Source: Seohaeicola saemankumensis (GTDB taxonomy: Bacteria > Pseudomonadota > Alphaproteobacteria > Rhodobacterales > Rhodobacteraceae). From it: DNA of 64,000 bases. The position numbers and the translations under genes are program-made. Shown here piece by piece: positions 41,729 through 50,141 of the stretch. Below the pieces are notes generated by a model that was not told the DNA's origin, ran no database searches, and saw nothing but the letters and a program-made list of their open reading frames with translations. Location of the stretch: contig NZ_JBHTKR010000001.1 of NCBI RefSeq assembly GCF_042678485.1, forward strand, positions 248,001 through 312,000. The letters run 5' to 3'. The stretch's first letter is position 1; each line of letters starts with the position of its first letter.

Positions 41729-43147
41729 ATGACGCTGAACCCCGCCACCCCCGCATTCGCCCGCGCCCTGCGCGATCATCTGCCCGACCGCGCATTTCGC
41801 GAGGTGACACCGGCCTATCTGGAAGAGCCGCGCGGGCGCTGGGCGGGCCATGCCGGTCTTGTCATCGCGCCTGAAACCACGGCCGAGGTGGCAGCCGTGC
41901 TGAGGTCCGCCCATGCCGCGCGTATCGGCGTCGTGCCCTATGGCGGCGGCACCGGGCTGGTCGGCGGGCAGATCATGCCGGAGGGTCCCGCGCCTCTCCT
42001 GCTGTCGATGGAGCGGATGACCGCCATTCGCGCGGTCCATGCGGATGAAAACGTCCTGATTGCCGAGGCAGGCGCGATCCTGTCCGATATCCATGATGCG
42101 GCCACGGCCGTGAACCGTTTGTTTCCGCTCAGCATCGCGGCCAAGGGATCGGCGCGGATCGGCGGGAACCTGGCCACCAACGCCGGCGGGGTCAACGTGC
42201 TGCGCTACGGGAATGCGCGCGATCTGTGCCTGGGGCTGGAAGTGGTCTTTGCCGACGGGCGCATCTGGAACGGCTTGTCGCGGCTGCGCAAGGACAACAT
42301 GGGCTATGACCTGCGCCATCTGATGATCGGGTCCGAGGGCACGCTGGGCGTGATCACCGCCGCCAGCCTGCGCCTTGTCCCGCGTCCGGCGGGCGAGGGC
42401 ACGGCGATGATGATCGTCGAAAGCCCCGCCGCAGCGCTGGGCCTGCTGTCGCTGGCGCGCGATCTGATGGGCGAAGGTATCAGCGCCTTTGAGCTGATGC
42501 ATGCCAATGGGCTGCATTTCCTGGCCCAGACCCTGCCGGACATCCGCCAGCCCTTCGATCACGCGCCGGAATGGTTCGTTCTGATCGACGTCGGCCTGGC
42601 GCATGGGCTTGACCCCGCCACGGCCCTTGAGACCCTGTTCGAGCGGGCGCTTGAGGCAGGGCTGGTCAGCGACGGGCTGATCGCGCAGAGCGAGGCGCAG
42701 CGCCACCAGTTCTGGGAGGTGCGCGAACAGATCCCCGAGGCAAACCGCCGTATCGGATCGGTTTCAAGCCATGATATCTCGCTGCCGGTTGCGCTGGTCC
42801 CCGAATTCATCACCCGCGCCGATGCGCTGATTGCGGGCATAGGCGCCTTCCGCGTCAATTGCTTTGGTCATCTGGGCGACGGGAACCTGCATTACAACGT
42901 CTTTCCCATGCCGGGCAAAACGCGCGCCGATCACTTGGCCGAACGCGACAGGGTCAAGCACGACCTGCATGACCTGGTGCATCAGATGGGTGGCTCGGTC
43001 AGTGCCGAACACGGGATCGGGCGGCTGAAGATCGACGATCTGGAACGCTACGGCGATCCGGTCAAGCTTGCGGTCATGCGCCAGATCAAGACCACGCTCG
43101 ACCCTAATGGCATCCTGAACCCCGGCGCGGTGCTGCGGCAGGTCTGA
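41729..43147 (+). CDS. FAD-linked oxidoreductase, D-2-hydroxyglutarate/D-lactate dehydrogenase type
   Basis: A 472-residue flavoenzyme of the VAO/GlcD family. The FAD-binding PP-loop is PYGGGTGLVGGQ. The conserved GSARIGGNLATNAGGVNVLRYG and LMIGSEGTLGVIT segments follow. The C-terminal FAD-oxidase domain has CFGHLGDGNLHYN and SAEHGIGRLK, the latter metal/substrate residues typical of D-2-hydroxyglutarate dehydrogenase and glycolate oxidase D subunits. The absence of GlcE/GlcF genes nearby favours a stand-alone D-2-hydroxyacid dehydrogenase. Confidence 0.9.
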   Translation: MTLNPATPAFARALRDHLPDRAFREVTPAYLEEPRGRWAGHAGLVIAPETTAEVAAVLRSAHAARIGVVPYGGGTGLVGGQIMPEGPAPLLLSMERMTAIRAVHADENVLIAEAGAILSDIHDAATAVNRLFPLSIAAKGSARIGGNLATNAGGVNVLRYGNARDLCLGLEVVFADGRIWNGLSRLRKDNMGYDLRHLMIGSEGTLGVITAASLRLVPRPAGEGTAMMIVESPAAALGLLSLARDLMGEGISAFELMHANGLHFLAQTLPDIRQPFDHAPEWFVLIDVGLAHGLDPATALETLFERALEAGLVSDGLIAQSEAQRHQFWEVREQIPEANRRIGSVSSHDISLPVALVPEFITRADALIAGIGAFRVNCFGHLGDGNLHYNVFPMPGKTRADHLAERDRVKHDLHDLVHQMGGSVSAEHGIGRLKIDDLERYGDPVKLAVMRQIKTTLDPNGILNPGAVLRQV

Positions 43148-43159
43148 CTTCACCGTTCC

Positions 43160-43210
43160 GAAAATACTCTCGGGGGGAGTCCCGCAGGGACGGGGGGCAG
43201 ACGGCCCCCC
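43160..43210. repeat. Intergenic palindromic element between convergent genes
   Basis: GAAAATACTCTCGGGGGG is followed by two hairpins: GTCCC-GCA-GGGAC (43179-43191) and GGGGGGC-AGACG-GCCCCCC (43192-43210). It separates the convergent dehydrogenase and apt genes and may serve as a bidirectional 3' end, although no T run is present. The start resembles GCGAAAATACCGGGGGA near 62702. Confidence 0.5.
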
Positions 43211-43228
43211 TCGGCGGTCAGCCCGCTG

Positions 43229-43759
43229 TCACAGCCCCTCGAAGGCGCAGAGCGCGTGCACCTCCATCCCCATCGCCTCAAGACGCTGGCGCCCCCCCAG
43301 ATCGGGCAGGTCCACGATGAAGGCGCAGCCGACGATCACGCCGCCCAGCCGTTCCACCAGGCTGATTCCGGCCTCGGCCGTGCCGCCCGTGGCCAGCAGG
43401 TCATCGACGATCAGCACCCGTTGGCCGGCCTGGATCGCATCGTCATGCACCTCGACGATGGCCTCGCCATATTCCAGCTTGTAATGCTGGCTGATCGTGG
43501 TGCCGGGCAGCTTGCCCTTCTTGCGGATCGGCACAAAGCCGGTGCCCAACTGGTGCGCGATGGCGCCGCCAAGGATGAAGCCCCGCGCCTCAAGCCCGAC
43601 GACCACGTCGATGCGCTGGCCCGCGTAGGGGTGCAGCATCTGATCCACCGCCATGCGAAAGCCGCGCGGATCGGCGAAAAGCGTTGTCACATCACGGAAC
43701 AGGATCCCCTCATGCGGGAAGTCGACGATGGTGCGGATGTAATCCTTGACGGTCTTCAT
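43229..43759 (-). CDS. apt: Adenine phosphoribosyltransferase
   Basis: Purine salvage enzyme converting adenine and PRPP to AMP. The 176 residues have the N-terminal IRTIVDFPHEGILFRDVT, VVGLEARGFILGGAIA, and the PRPP motif VLIVDDLLATGGTAEA. Full normal length. The next gene upstream is mtnP on the same strand, which also yields adenine for this enzyme. Confidence 0.95.
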   Translation of the reverse strand: MKTVKDYIRTIVDFPHEGILFRDVTTLFADPRGFRMAVDQMLHPYAGQRIDVVVGLEARGFILGGAIAHQLGTGFVPIRKKGKLPGTTISQHYKLEYGEAIVEVHDDAIQAGQRVLIVDDLLATGGTAEAGISLVERLGGVIVGCAFIVDLPDLGGRQRLEAMGMEVHALCAFEGL

Positions 43760-43791
43760 GGGTGCTCCGGAATGTGCTGTGATGCTCAGTG

Positions 43792-44661
43792 CTATAGAAC
43801 ACGCCCCGCCACCGCATCAAGCCGCGCCACAAGATCCGGATCGCGGCGGTCGGGGGCGGTCATGATGGCATGTTCCAGTGCGCGGTCGCAGCCATGCGGG
43901 CAGGGGGCGCGATCAGCGCCCAGCCTTGCGGGAAGCCCTGCCACCAATGCGCGGGCATGGGCGGCATTGGCGCCAAGGGTCGCGATCACCTGGGCCACAT
44001 CCACCTCGGCGTGGTCGGGATGCCAGCAGTCGTAATCCGTGACCATGGCGACGCTGGCATAGCACAGCTCGGCCTCGCGGGCCAGTTTCGCCTCGGGCAT
44101 GTTGGTCATGCCGATCACGTCGCAGCCCCAGACCTCGCGGTACAGGCGGCTTTCGGCGAGGGTGGAAAACTGCGGGCCTTCCATCGCCAGGTAGGTACCG
44201 CCCTCATGCACCGTCACACCGGCGGCGCGGGCGGCATCGGCACAGGCCGCCGACAGGCGCGGGCAGGTGGGATGGGCCAGGCTGACATGGGCCACGCAGC
44301 CCGATCCGAAAAAGCTTGCATCGCGGCCCACGGTGCGGTCGATGAACTGGTCCACGATCAGGAAATCGCCCGGCGCCAGATCCTCGCGGAAGGAACCGCA
44401 GGCGCTGACGCTGATCACATCGGTCACGCCGAGCCGTTTCAGCGCGTCGATATTGGCGCGGTAGGGCACGTCTGATGGCGCATGCACATGGCCGCGCCCG
44501 TGACGCGGCAGAAAGGCCATGGCCACGCCCTGGAGCACGCCGGTCAGGATCTGGTCCGACGGCACGCCCCAGGGGCTGGTGACGCTGAGCCATTCGGGGT
44601 TTTCCAGGCTGTCCAGCTGGTAAAGCCCCGATCCCCCGATGATCCCGATCCTGGTCTGCAT
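43792..44661 (-). CDS. mtnP: S-methyl-5'-thioadenosine phosphorylase
   Basis: Phosphorolysis of methylthioadenosine to adenine and methylthioribose-1-phosphate. The 289 residues show IGIIGGSGLYQL at the start, phosphate residues in PRHGRGH, SACGSFREDLAPGDFLIVDQFIDRT, and the substrate region LAMEGPQFSTLAESRLYR.WGCDVIGMTNMPEAKLAREAELCYA. Start 44661 (MQTRIG) fits the family; an ATG four codons earlier is possible. With apt 32 bases downstream it forms an adenine-salvage operon. Confidence 0.95.
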   Translation of the reverse strand: MQTRIGIIGGSGLYQLDSLENPEWLSVTSPWGVPSDQILTGVLQGVAMAFLPRHGRGHVHAPSDVPYRANIDALKRLGVTDVISVSACGSFREDLAPGDFLIVDQFIDRTVGRDASFFGSGCVAHVSLAHPTCPRLSAACADAARAAGVTVHEGGTYLAMEGPQFSTLAESRLYREVWGCDVIGMTNMPEAKLAREAELCYASVAMVTDYDCWHPDHAEVDVAQVIATLGANAAHARALVAGLPARLGADRAPCPHGCDRALEHAIMTAPDRRDPDLVARLDAVAGRVL

Positions 44662-44744
44662 GGGCCTGCCCATCCCCTGTTGCGCTGCATTGCGGTCAGG
44701 TTAGACCAGGCGGTGCCGGGTGCAAGCCGCGATTGCGCCTGTGA

Positions 44745-45350
44745 TCAGTCGTCGGGACGGCTGAGCGCGAAAAGCTCTGTCACGACCGCGTAGTCGCGAT
44801 ACCCAAGCCGGCTGAGGGGGCGGAATGTGGTCACGTCGAAGACCCCGTCCACAAGGCAATCGTCGCGCATATGCACGCCCGTCACCTCGCCCAGCACCAG
44901 CGTGTTGCCCTCGCCTTCCAGCTGGACGATCTGCGTCAGGCGGCATTCCAGCGCCGCAGGCGCCGCGGCCACGCGCGCGCAGGCGATGGTTTCGCATTCT
45001 GCGCGGGCCAGCTTGGCATGGTCGAATTCCGACACGTTTGCGGGCAGCGTCTTGGACGAGGCGTTCATCGCGTCGCGCATCGCGAATTCCACGATGTTCA
45101 CGCAGAACACACCGCTTTCGATGATATTGGCGACCGAATCCTTGGTGCCGTCGCGGTCCGGCTTGGTCCCGGTCGAGGCGAACATCACCTGCGGCGGCGT
45201 ATAGGCCACGGCGTTGAAGAACGAATAGGGCGCAAGGTTGTCCACGCCATCCTTTCCGCGCGACGAGATCCAGCCGATCGGCCGGGGCGTCACGATGGCA
45301 TTGAACGGGTTGTGGGGCAGGCCGTGGCCATCCTTGGGCTGGTAGAACAT
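44745..45350 (-). CDS. Flavin reductase-domain protein
   Basis: A 201-residue FMN-binding split-barrel protein. The N-terminus NAIVTPRPIGWISSRGKDGVDNLAPYSFFN is the conserved FMN site, followed by DSVANIIESGVFCVNIV and a C-terminal HMRDDCLVDGVFDVTTFRPLSRLGYRDYAVV. Relatives with this pattern are annotated flavin reductase or flavoprotein oxygenase DIM6/NTAB family. The specific reaction is unknown. The start has a GAGGGA ribosome site. Confidence 0.88.
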   Translation of the reverse strand: MFYQPKDGHGLPHNPFNAIVTPRPIGWISSRGKDGVDNLAPYSFFNAVAYTPPQVMFASTGTKPDRDGTKDSVANIIESGVFCVNIVEFAMRDAMNASSKTLPANVSEFDHAKLARAECETIACARVAAAPAALECRLTQIVQLEGEGNTLVLGEVTGVHMRDDCLVDGVFDVTTFRPLSRLGYRDYAVVTELFALSRPDD

Positions 45351-45498
45351 CGGGTCCCTCGCTTTGTGACAGGTGCGCCTGGGGCGCTCTTTCCGACCTC
45401 ATGCGCGCATTTGGCGCAGTTGGGTTTGTGCCTGACCTAGCGCCATGCTAGGTCGGTTTCCACCCGAAACTTGAACAGACGCGCGAGGACTGGTCCAG

Positions 45499-45987
45499 GT
45501 GTTCCAATTGTCCGAGGAAACCGCCGCCGACTGGTGGGAGGTCGAAGCGCTTTATGACCTGTGTTTCGCGCCGGGGCGCGAGGCGCTGTCGTCCTACCGC
45601 TTGCGTGACAATATCCCGCCAGTGCCGGGCCTGTCGCTGGTGGCGCGTGACGGGGACGGGATCCTGGCGGGCGCGATCCGCTATTGGCCGGTACGGGTGG
45701 GCGGGGCGCCCGCGTTGTTGCTTGGGCCGGTTGCCGTGCACCCGACCCGGCAGGGCGAGGGGCTGGGCGCCCTGCTGATCAAGGACAGCCTGGCGCGCGC
45801 CCGCGCGGCGGGCTGGGACCGGGTCATGCTGGTGGGCGACGCGCCCTATTACAGCCGCTTCGGTTTCAGCAGGCTGGAAGGGGTCGAGATGCCGCCACCG
45901 ACCAACCCCGACCGCGTGCTGGGGCAGGATCTGACCCGAGGGGCATGGCGCGGTGTCAGGGGCCGTGTGACGCGCTGGATCGACTGA
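45499..45987 (+). CDS. GNAT-family N-acetyltransferase
   Basis: A 162-residue acetyltransferase of the YhbS type. The start is GTG (45499), preceded by GCGAGGAC. The acetyl-CoA loop is LGPVAVHPTRQGEGLGALLIK, followed by VMLVGDAPYYSRFGF and the C-terminal PDRVLGQDLTRGAW. Nothing in the neighbourhood suggests the substrate. Confidence 0.85.
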   Translation: MFQLSEETAADWWEVEALYDLCFAPGREALSSYRLRDNIPPVPGLSLVARDGDGILAGAIRYWPVRVGGAPALLLGPVAVHPTRQGEGLGALLIKDSLARARAAGWDRVMLVGDAPYYSRFGFSRLEGVEMPPPTNPDRVLGQDLTRGAWRGVRGRVTRWID

Positions 45988-46059
45988 TCTGGGCCAGGGG
46001 CGCTTGAACGCGGGGCTGTTCCCACCAATCTATCATGGAACCGCTTCAAGGATGGGCCG

Positions 46060-46824
46060 ATGACCACGCATTCCCTGATCCCCGTAGATGTCGATGCCGC
46101 GCTTGACAGGCTGGCCGCGCGCCATGCCCGTGCCGGCGGGTTGGGCATACAGGTGCTGAACCTGATCGGCGGTCAGACCGAATCGCTGCTGGACCGTTTG
46201 CCCGCCCCCGTGCGTGACCGCCTGGGCGAGGGAACCGAGGCGGCATTGCACTGGGCCATGAAGGCCGCGCAGGGCTCTCGCGGGGTGGTGGGCGATCAGC
46301 CGGGATGGATGAACACGGCCGTGACCACGGCGATGGGCGCGGCTGGCGGCTTTGGCGGTTTGCCGTCGGCGCTGGCGGAATTGCCGATCACCACCACCAT
46401 CCTGTTGCGCGCGATCCAGGGTGTTGCGGCGGAATATGATTTCGACCCTGCGGCCAAGAACGTGCAGTTCGACTGCCTTGAGGTGTTTTCGGCAGCCGGA
46501 CCGCTGGCGCGGGATGACGGGGCCGATCTGGCCTTCATCTCGACCCGGCTGACGGTTACGGGGCCGGTGCTGCATGGTCTGATCGCCCGTGTGGCCCCTC
46601 GCCTGGCCACGGTGTTGGGCCAGAAACTGGCGGCGCAGGCCGTGCCGGTTCTGGGGGCGGTGGCGGGGGCGGCCACGAATTACGCCTATACCAGCTACTA
46701 CCAGGAAATCGCCCATGTGCATTTCGGGCTCCGCAAGCTTGCGATCGACGGGGACGTGCCGCAGGCAGAACTGGCGCAGCGCCTGCGTGACAGGCTGACC
46801 CGTCAGCCGATGCCCCGGCGCTAG
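46060..46824 (+). CDS. EcsC-family protein
   Basis: A 254-residue protein with weak membrane character. The central segment FGGLPSALAELPITTTILLRAIQGVAAEYDFD and GAVAGAATNYAYTSYYQEIAHVHFGLRKLA match the EcsC family (PF12787). EcsC is named after a gene beside a Bacillus ABC transporter; its biochemical role is not established. No transporter is adjacent here. It has a TCAAGGATGG element before the ATG. Confidence 0.85.
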   Translation: MTTHSLIPVDVDAALDRLAARHARAGGLGIQVLNLIGGQTESLLDRLPAPVRDRLGEGTEAALHWAMKAAQGSRGVVGDQPGWMNTAVTTAMGAAGGFGGLPSALAELPITTTILLRAIQGVAAEYDFDPAAKNVQFDCLEVFSAAGPLARDDGADLAFISTRLTVTGPVLHGLIARVAPRLATVLGQKLAAQAVPVLGAVAGAATNYAYTSYYQEIAHVHFGLRKLAIDGDVPQAELAQRLRDRLTRQPMPRR

Positions 46825-46891
46825 GCGATCCGTGCTTGCCCTGCCCGCGGGTTTTCGGAACAGTACCCCCAGATGGCAGAAGGAACGTATC

Positions 46892-47299
46892 ATGGAGATC
46901 ACGCAGAACGGGGCGCGCCCTTCGGGGCGGGGCGAGGCCGATTATTTCACGGGGCATGTGCGGATGGAGCCGGTGATCACCGCGCCGGCCCCCGCGCGCC
47001 TGCGGGCGGTGCGCGTGACCTTCGAACCCGGCGCCCGCACGGCCTGGCATACGCACCCGCTGGGCCAGACGCTGCTGGTGCTGTCCGGCCTGGGCCTTGC
47101 CCAAAGCGAGGGTGGCCCGGTGCGGGAAATCCGCCCCGGCGATACGATCTGGTTCGCGCCCGGCGAAAAGCATTGGCACGGGGCGGCGCCCCAGAATGCC
47201 ATGACCCATCTGGCGATGCAGGAGGCGCTGGACGGGTCTGCCGTAACCTGGATGGAGCATGTGACCGATGCCGATTATGGCCGTCCGGTCGAAGGCTAG
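46892..47299 (+). CDS. Cupin-domain protein
   Basis: A 135-residue single cupin. The start at 46892 has AGAAGGA upstream; the frame is open 20 codons earlier without a ribosome site. The first cupin motif GARTAWHTHPLGQTLLVLSG and the second PGDTIWFAPGEKHWHGA carry the metal-binding His/Gln/Glu pattern of (R)-mandelonitrile lyase-like/carboxymuconolactone-type cupins. It lies 6 bases before the aspartate dehydrogenase gene, so the two are co-transcribed. Reaction unknown. Confidence 0.85.
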   Translation: MEITQNGARPSGRGEADYFTGHVRMEPVITAPAPARLRAVRVTFEPGARTAWHTHPLGQTLLVLSGLGLAQSEGGPVREIRPGDTIWFAPGEKHWHGAAPQNAMTHLAMQEALDGSAVTWMEHVTDADYGRPVEG

Positions 47300-47305
47300 G
47301 GCAGG

Positions 47306-48094
47306 GTGCTGCGGGTCGGGCTGATCGGGCATGGCGCCATCGCGCAATATGTGGCGCGCGGACTGTCCGGTCTCGGCGCGACGCTGTCGCTGATCATCGT
47401 GCGGCCAGGGCGTGCCGTGGCGGCGCAGGCGGCGCTGGGAGATGTGATCTGCCGCGACAGCATCGGGGATGATCTGCCCGACATCATGGTCGATTGCGCG
47501 GGCCATGCCGGTCTAGCGCAGCATGGTCCCGCGATCCTGCGCGCGGGCGTTCCAATGATCACCGTCTCGCTGGGCGCGCTGGCTGATGCCGCGCTTCAGG
47601 CCGGGCTGGCCGAGGCCGCACGGCAGGGCAAGACAAGCCTGATCCTGAGCAGCGGGGCCATTGGCGGCCTTGATGCCCTGCGCGCGGCCCGGATGGGGCG
47701 GCTGGACAGGGTCACATACGAGGGGCGCAAGCCGCCGCAGGGTTGGGCCGGATCGCGGGCGGAAAAGGTGATGGACCTGTCCGTGCCGCTGGACGCCGCG
47801 GCTGTGCATTTCGACGGGGACGCCCGGCAGGCCGCGCTGCTTTATCCCAAGAACGCCAATGTGGCCGCCGCTGTCGCCCTTGCGGGGCTGGGGTTCGAGG
47901 GCACACAGGTGCGGCTGATCGCGGACCCTGCCGCGCAGGGCAACACCCACCGGATCACCGCACATGGCGATTTCGGCGAGATGCGGCTGACCATCACAGG
48001 CCAGACACTGCCCGGAAACCCGCGCACATCCGCGCTGGCTGCGATGAGCGTGCTGTCAGCCCTGGCCGATCACCGCGCGGCGATCCGGTTCTGA
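47306..48094 (+). CDS. nadX: Aspartate dehydrogenase
   Basis: NAD(P)-dependent oxidation of L-aspartate to iminoaspartate, an entry to NAD synthesis. The 262 residues start at GTG with the dinucleotide fold VGLIGHGAIAQYVARGL. Catalytic-region motifs are VDCAGHAGLAQHG, LSSGAIGGLDALRAARMG and the C-terminal GDFGEMRLTITGQTLPGNPRTSALAAMS. The length fits NadX. No nadA or nadC is nearby, so a catabolic use of aspartate remains possible. Confidence 0.88.
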   Translation: MLRVGLIGHGAIAQYVARGLSGLGATLSLIIVRPGRAVAAQAALGDVICRDSIGDDLPDIMVDCAGHAGLAQHGPAILRAGVPMITVSLGALADAALQAGLAEAARQGKTSLILSSGAIGGLDALRAARMGRLDRVTYEGRKPPQGWAGSRAEKVMDLSVPLDAAAVHFDGDARQAALLYPKNANVAAAVALAGLGFEGTQVRLIADPAAQGNTHRITAHGDFGEMRLTITGQTLPGNPRTSALAAMSVLSALADHRAAIRF

Positions 48095-48113
48095 CGCCGG
48101 ATCGGGGGCGCTC

Positions 48114-48278
48114 TCAGCCCTTTTTCTTGGCTTCGGCAGCAGCTTTCATGCGCGCCAGAAGCTCGGCCTTGGGGGCTGTCTTGCCGTAAGGGTTCTTGTC
48201 GGTTCCCTTTTCGTTATGTTCCTTGTGGCGCGGCATGTTCTTGGCCGACTTGTTTGCGCCCTGTTTTCCGTAATCCAT
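48114..48278 (-). CDS. Small lysine-rich protein of unknown function (54 residues)
   Basis: A short gene on the minus strand, ATG 48276-48278, TGA 48114-48116. The product begins MDYGKQGANKSAKNMPRHKE and ends AELLARMKAAAEAKKKG. It is very basic and hydrophilic, without a signal or membrane segment, and has an N-terminal polar part and a probable C-terminal helix. Codon use is GC-rich at third positions like the neighbours. I do not recognise a family. It fills the space between convergent nadX and the divergent acyl-CoA ligase gene. Confidence 0.65.
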   Translation of the reverse strand: MDYGKQGANKSAKNMPRHKEHNEKGTDKNPYGKTAPKAELLARMKAAAEAKKKG

Positions 48279-48422
48279 GACCTTGCCCTCGACTGTCTGG
48301 GTATCGCCTGCTCATGCACCACGGCGCGGTTTTGCACAAGGTGGATGCAACGGGCGATCAGGGCTGGAACATCGGACACAATTGCCCAAGACTGGCCTGC
48401 GGAGCAGGAGGAGGGGACCGCG

Positions 48423-49958
48423 ATGACCGAAGCTTGGGTAGGCGATGACGACAAGCGCATGAGCCGCGCCGCGCTGGAGGCGCGGGCGGCGCAAGGGGCC
48501 GGGGCCATGCGCGCGCTGGGCCTGGCCGAGGATACGCCGGTGGCCGTGATCATGCGCAATGACCTGACCCAGCTTGAGGTGATGCGCGCCGCCGCCCATG
48601 CGGGCGTGGTGATCGTCGCGCTGAACTGGCATGGCGCCGCCGAAGAGGTGGGCGCCATCTGCGACGACAGCGGCGCGCGGACCGTGATCATCCACCGCGA
48701 TCTGATCGCGGCCCTGCGTCCGGCGCTGGAGGGGCGGCAGCTGATCGGCGTGACGCCGGGGCCCGCGCTCTGTGCGGCCTATGGTCTGGCACCCGCCGCG
48801 GCCAGGGATGCGTCCGATGTCCCGGAATGGGCCGATCTGGTGGATGCGGCCGACCCCTTGCCCGAAAAGGCGATGACCCGGCCCTTGATGCGCTATACCT
48901 CCGGCTCGACCGGCCGCCCGAAGGGCGTGCGCCGCGCCAGTACCGGGGTGCGGCGGGATTTCGAACCCGTGCTGCGGCAGGTGGGCGACGAGATGATGCG
49001 CCTGACGGCTGGCGATCGCTTTTTCACGGCGGCCCCGGTCTATCATTCCGCCCCCTCGACCCTGACCGCGGCGGCCTTGGTCACGCCGAGTGTCTGCGTG
49101 CATCTGGCGCCCAAGTTCGACCCCGAGGCCTTTCTGGCCCGGATCGCGCAGGACCGGATCACCCATGTCTACATGGTCCCCACGATGATGAGCCGCCTTT
49201 TGAAGCTGCCCGAGGCGGTCAAGGCGCGGTATGATCTGTCGTCGGTCCGGTTCGTGGTGTCCACCGGATCGCCATGGCCGCATGACCTGAAGGTGGCGAT
49301 GATCGACTGGTGGGGGCCGGTCTTCTGGGAAAGCTATGGCGCGACCGAGATCGGGTTCATGACCATGGTCTCCTCTGCCGAGGCGCTGGAACGCCCCGGC
49401 ACGGCGGGACGGATGCAGATGGGCGGGACGGTGATGATCCTTGATGCCGAGGGCAACCCGTTGCCACCGGGACAGGTGGGCGAGATCCACGCCCGGATGG
49501 ATGTCTTCGGCGGCTTTGATTATTCCAACGACCCGGCAGCACGGGCGGCGGCGGAAAAGCACGGGCATTTCTCTGTGGGTGATCTGGGCTGGCTGGACGC
49601 GGACGGGTTTCTGTTCATCACCGATCGGGCGAAGGACATGATCATCTCGGGCGGGGCCAATATCTTTCCCGCCGAGATCGAGGCGGTGCTGATCCGCGCG
49701 CCCTTCATCCGCGATGTGGCGGTGTTCGGCGCGCCCGATCCCGAGTTCGGCGAGAAGGTCGTGGCGGCGGTGGAGCCGATGCCCGACTGGACGCCTGATG
49801 CGGCCGAGGTCATGGCCTATCTGGAGGGCAAGCTGGCCCGCTTCAAACAGCCCCGCAAGGTGGATTTCCACGCGGCCCTGCCGCGCGAGGACAGCGGCAA
49901 GATCTTCAAACCCCGCCTGCGGGCCCCTTATTGGGAGGGGGCGGGCCGCAAGATCTGA
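48423..49958 (+). CDS. AMP-dependent acyl-CoA ligase
   Basis: A 511-residue ANL-superfamily adenylating enzyme. Motif A3 is YTSGSTGRPKGV, A5 is WESYGATEIG, A7/A8 are VGDLGWLDADGFLFITDRAKDMIISGGANIFPAEIE, and the catalytic lysine lies in EDSGKIFKPRLR. The start follows GGAGGAGGGG; an in-frame ATG 69 codons upstream covers the small divergent gene region. The carboxylic substrate (medium- or long-chain fatty or aryl acid) cannot be read from the sequence. A terminator follows. Confidence 0.9.
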   Translation: MTEAWVGDDDKRMSRAALEARAAQGAGAMRALGLAEDTPVAVIMRNDLTQLEVMRAAAHAGVVIVALNWHGAAEEVGAICDDSGARTVIIHRDLIAALRPALEGRQLIGVTPGPALCAAYGLAPAAARDASDVPEWADLVDAADPLPEKAMTRPLMRYTSGSTGRPKGVRRASTGVRRDFEPVLRQVGDEMMRLTAGDRFFTAAPVYHSAPSTLTAAALVTPSVCVHLAPKFDPEAFLARIAQDRITHVYMVPTMMSRLLKLPEAVKARYDLSSVRFVVSTGSPWPHDLKVAMIDWWGPVFWESYGATEIGFMTMVSSAEALERPGTAGRMQMGGTVMILDAEGNPLPPGQVGEIHARMDVFGGFDYSNDPAARAAAEKHGHFSVGDLGWLDADGFLFITDRAKDMIISGGANIFPAEIEAVLIRAPFIRDVAVFGAPDPEFGEKVVAAVEPMPDWTPDAAEVMAYLEGKLARFKQPRKVDFHAALPREDSGKIFKPRLRAPYWEGAGRKI

Positions 49959-49984
49959 GGCCCGTCAGGACGGACCCCGCCCCC

Positions 49985-50005
49985 GTCCCACGATGGGACA
50001 TTTTT
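49985..50005 (+). terminator. Intrinsic terminator of the acyl-CoA ligase gene
   Basis: GTCCCA-CGA-TGGGAC (49985-49999) forms a short perfect stem directly followed by ATTTTT, 27 bases after the stop codon. Confidence 0.75.
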
Positions 50006-50141
50006 CGGGATGTTTGTTTTCAGCGGGTTACGGGGGCGTGTTTGCCGTTTTTTAACGGGTTGAGGGGGCGGGTCGGCGATCGCGCGGCGGTGCGTTCCGC
50101 ACCTTGATTCCGCGCAGAGGGCTGCACTTCCGAGGTGCCAC

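Noticed and set aside
43160..43210. CRISPR or insertion-sequence remnant
   Set aside because: Only two adjacent hairpins without repeated units, target duplication or transposase fragments; kept as an intergenic palindromic element.
50045..50058. CCGTT-TTTT-AACGG as a terminator of ptsP
   Set aside because: The stem is only five pairs and no T run follows on the minus strand; too weak to call.
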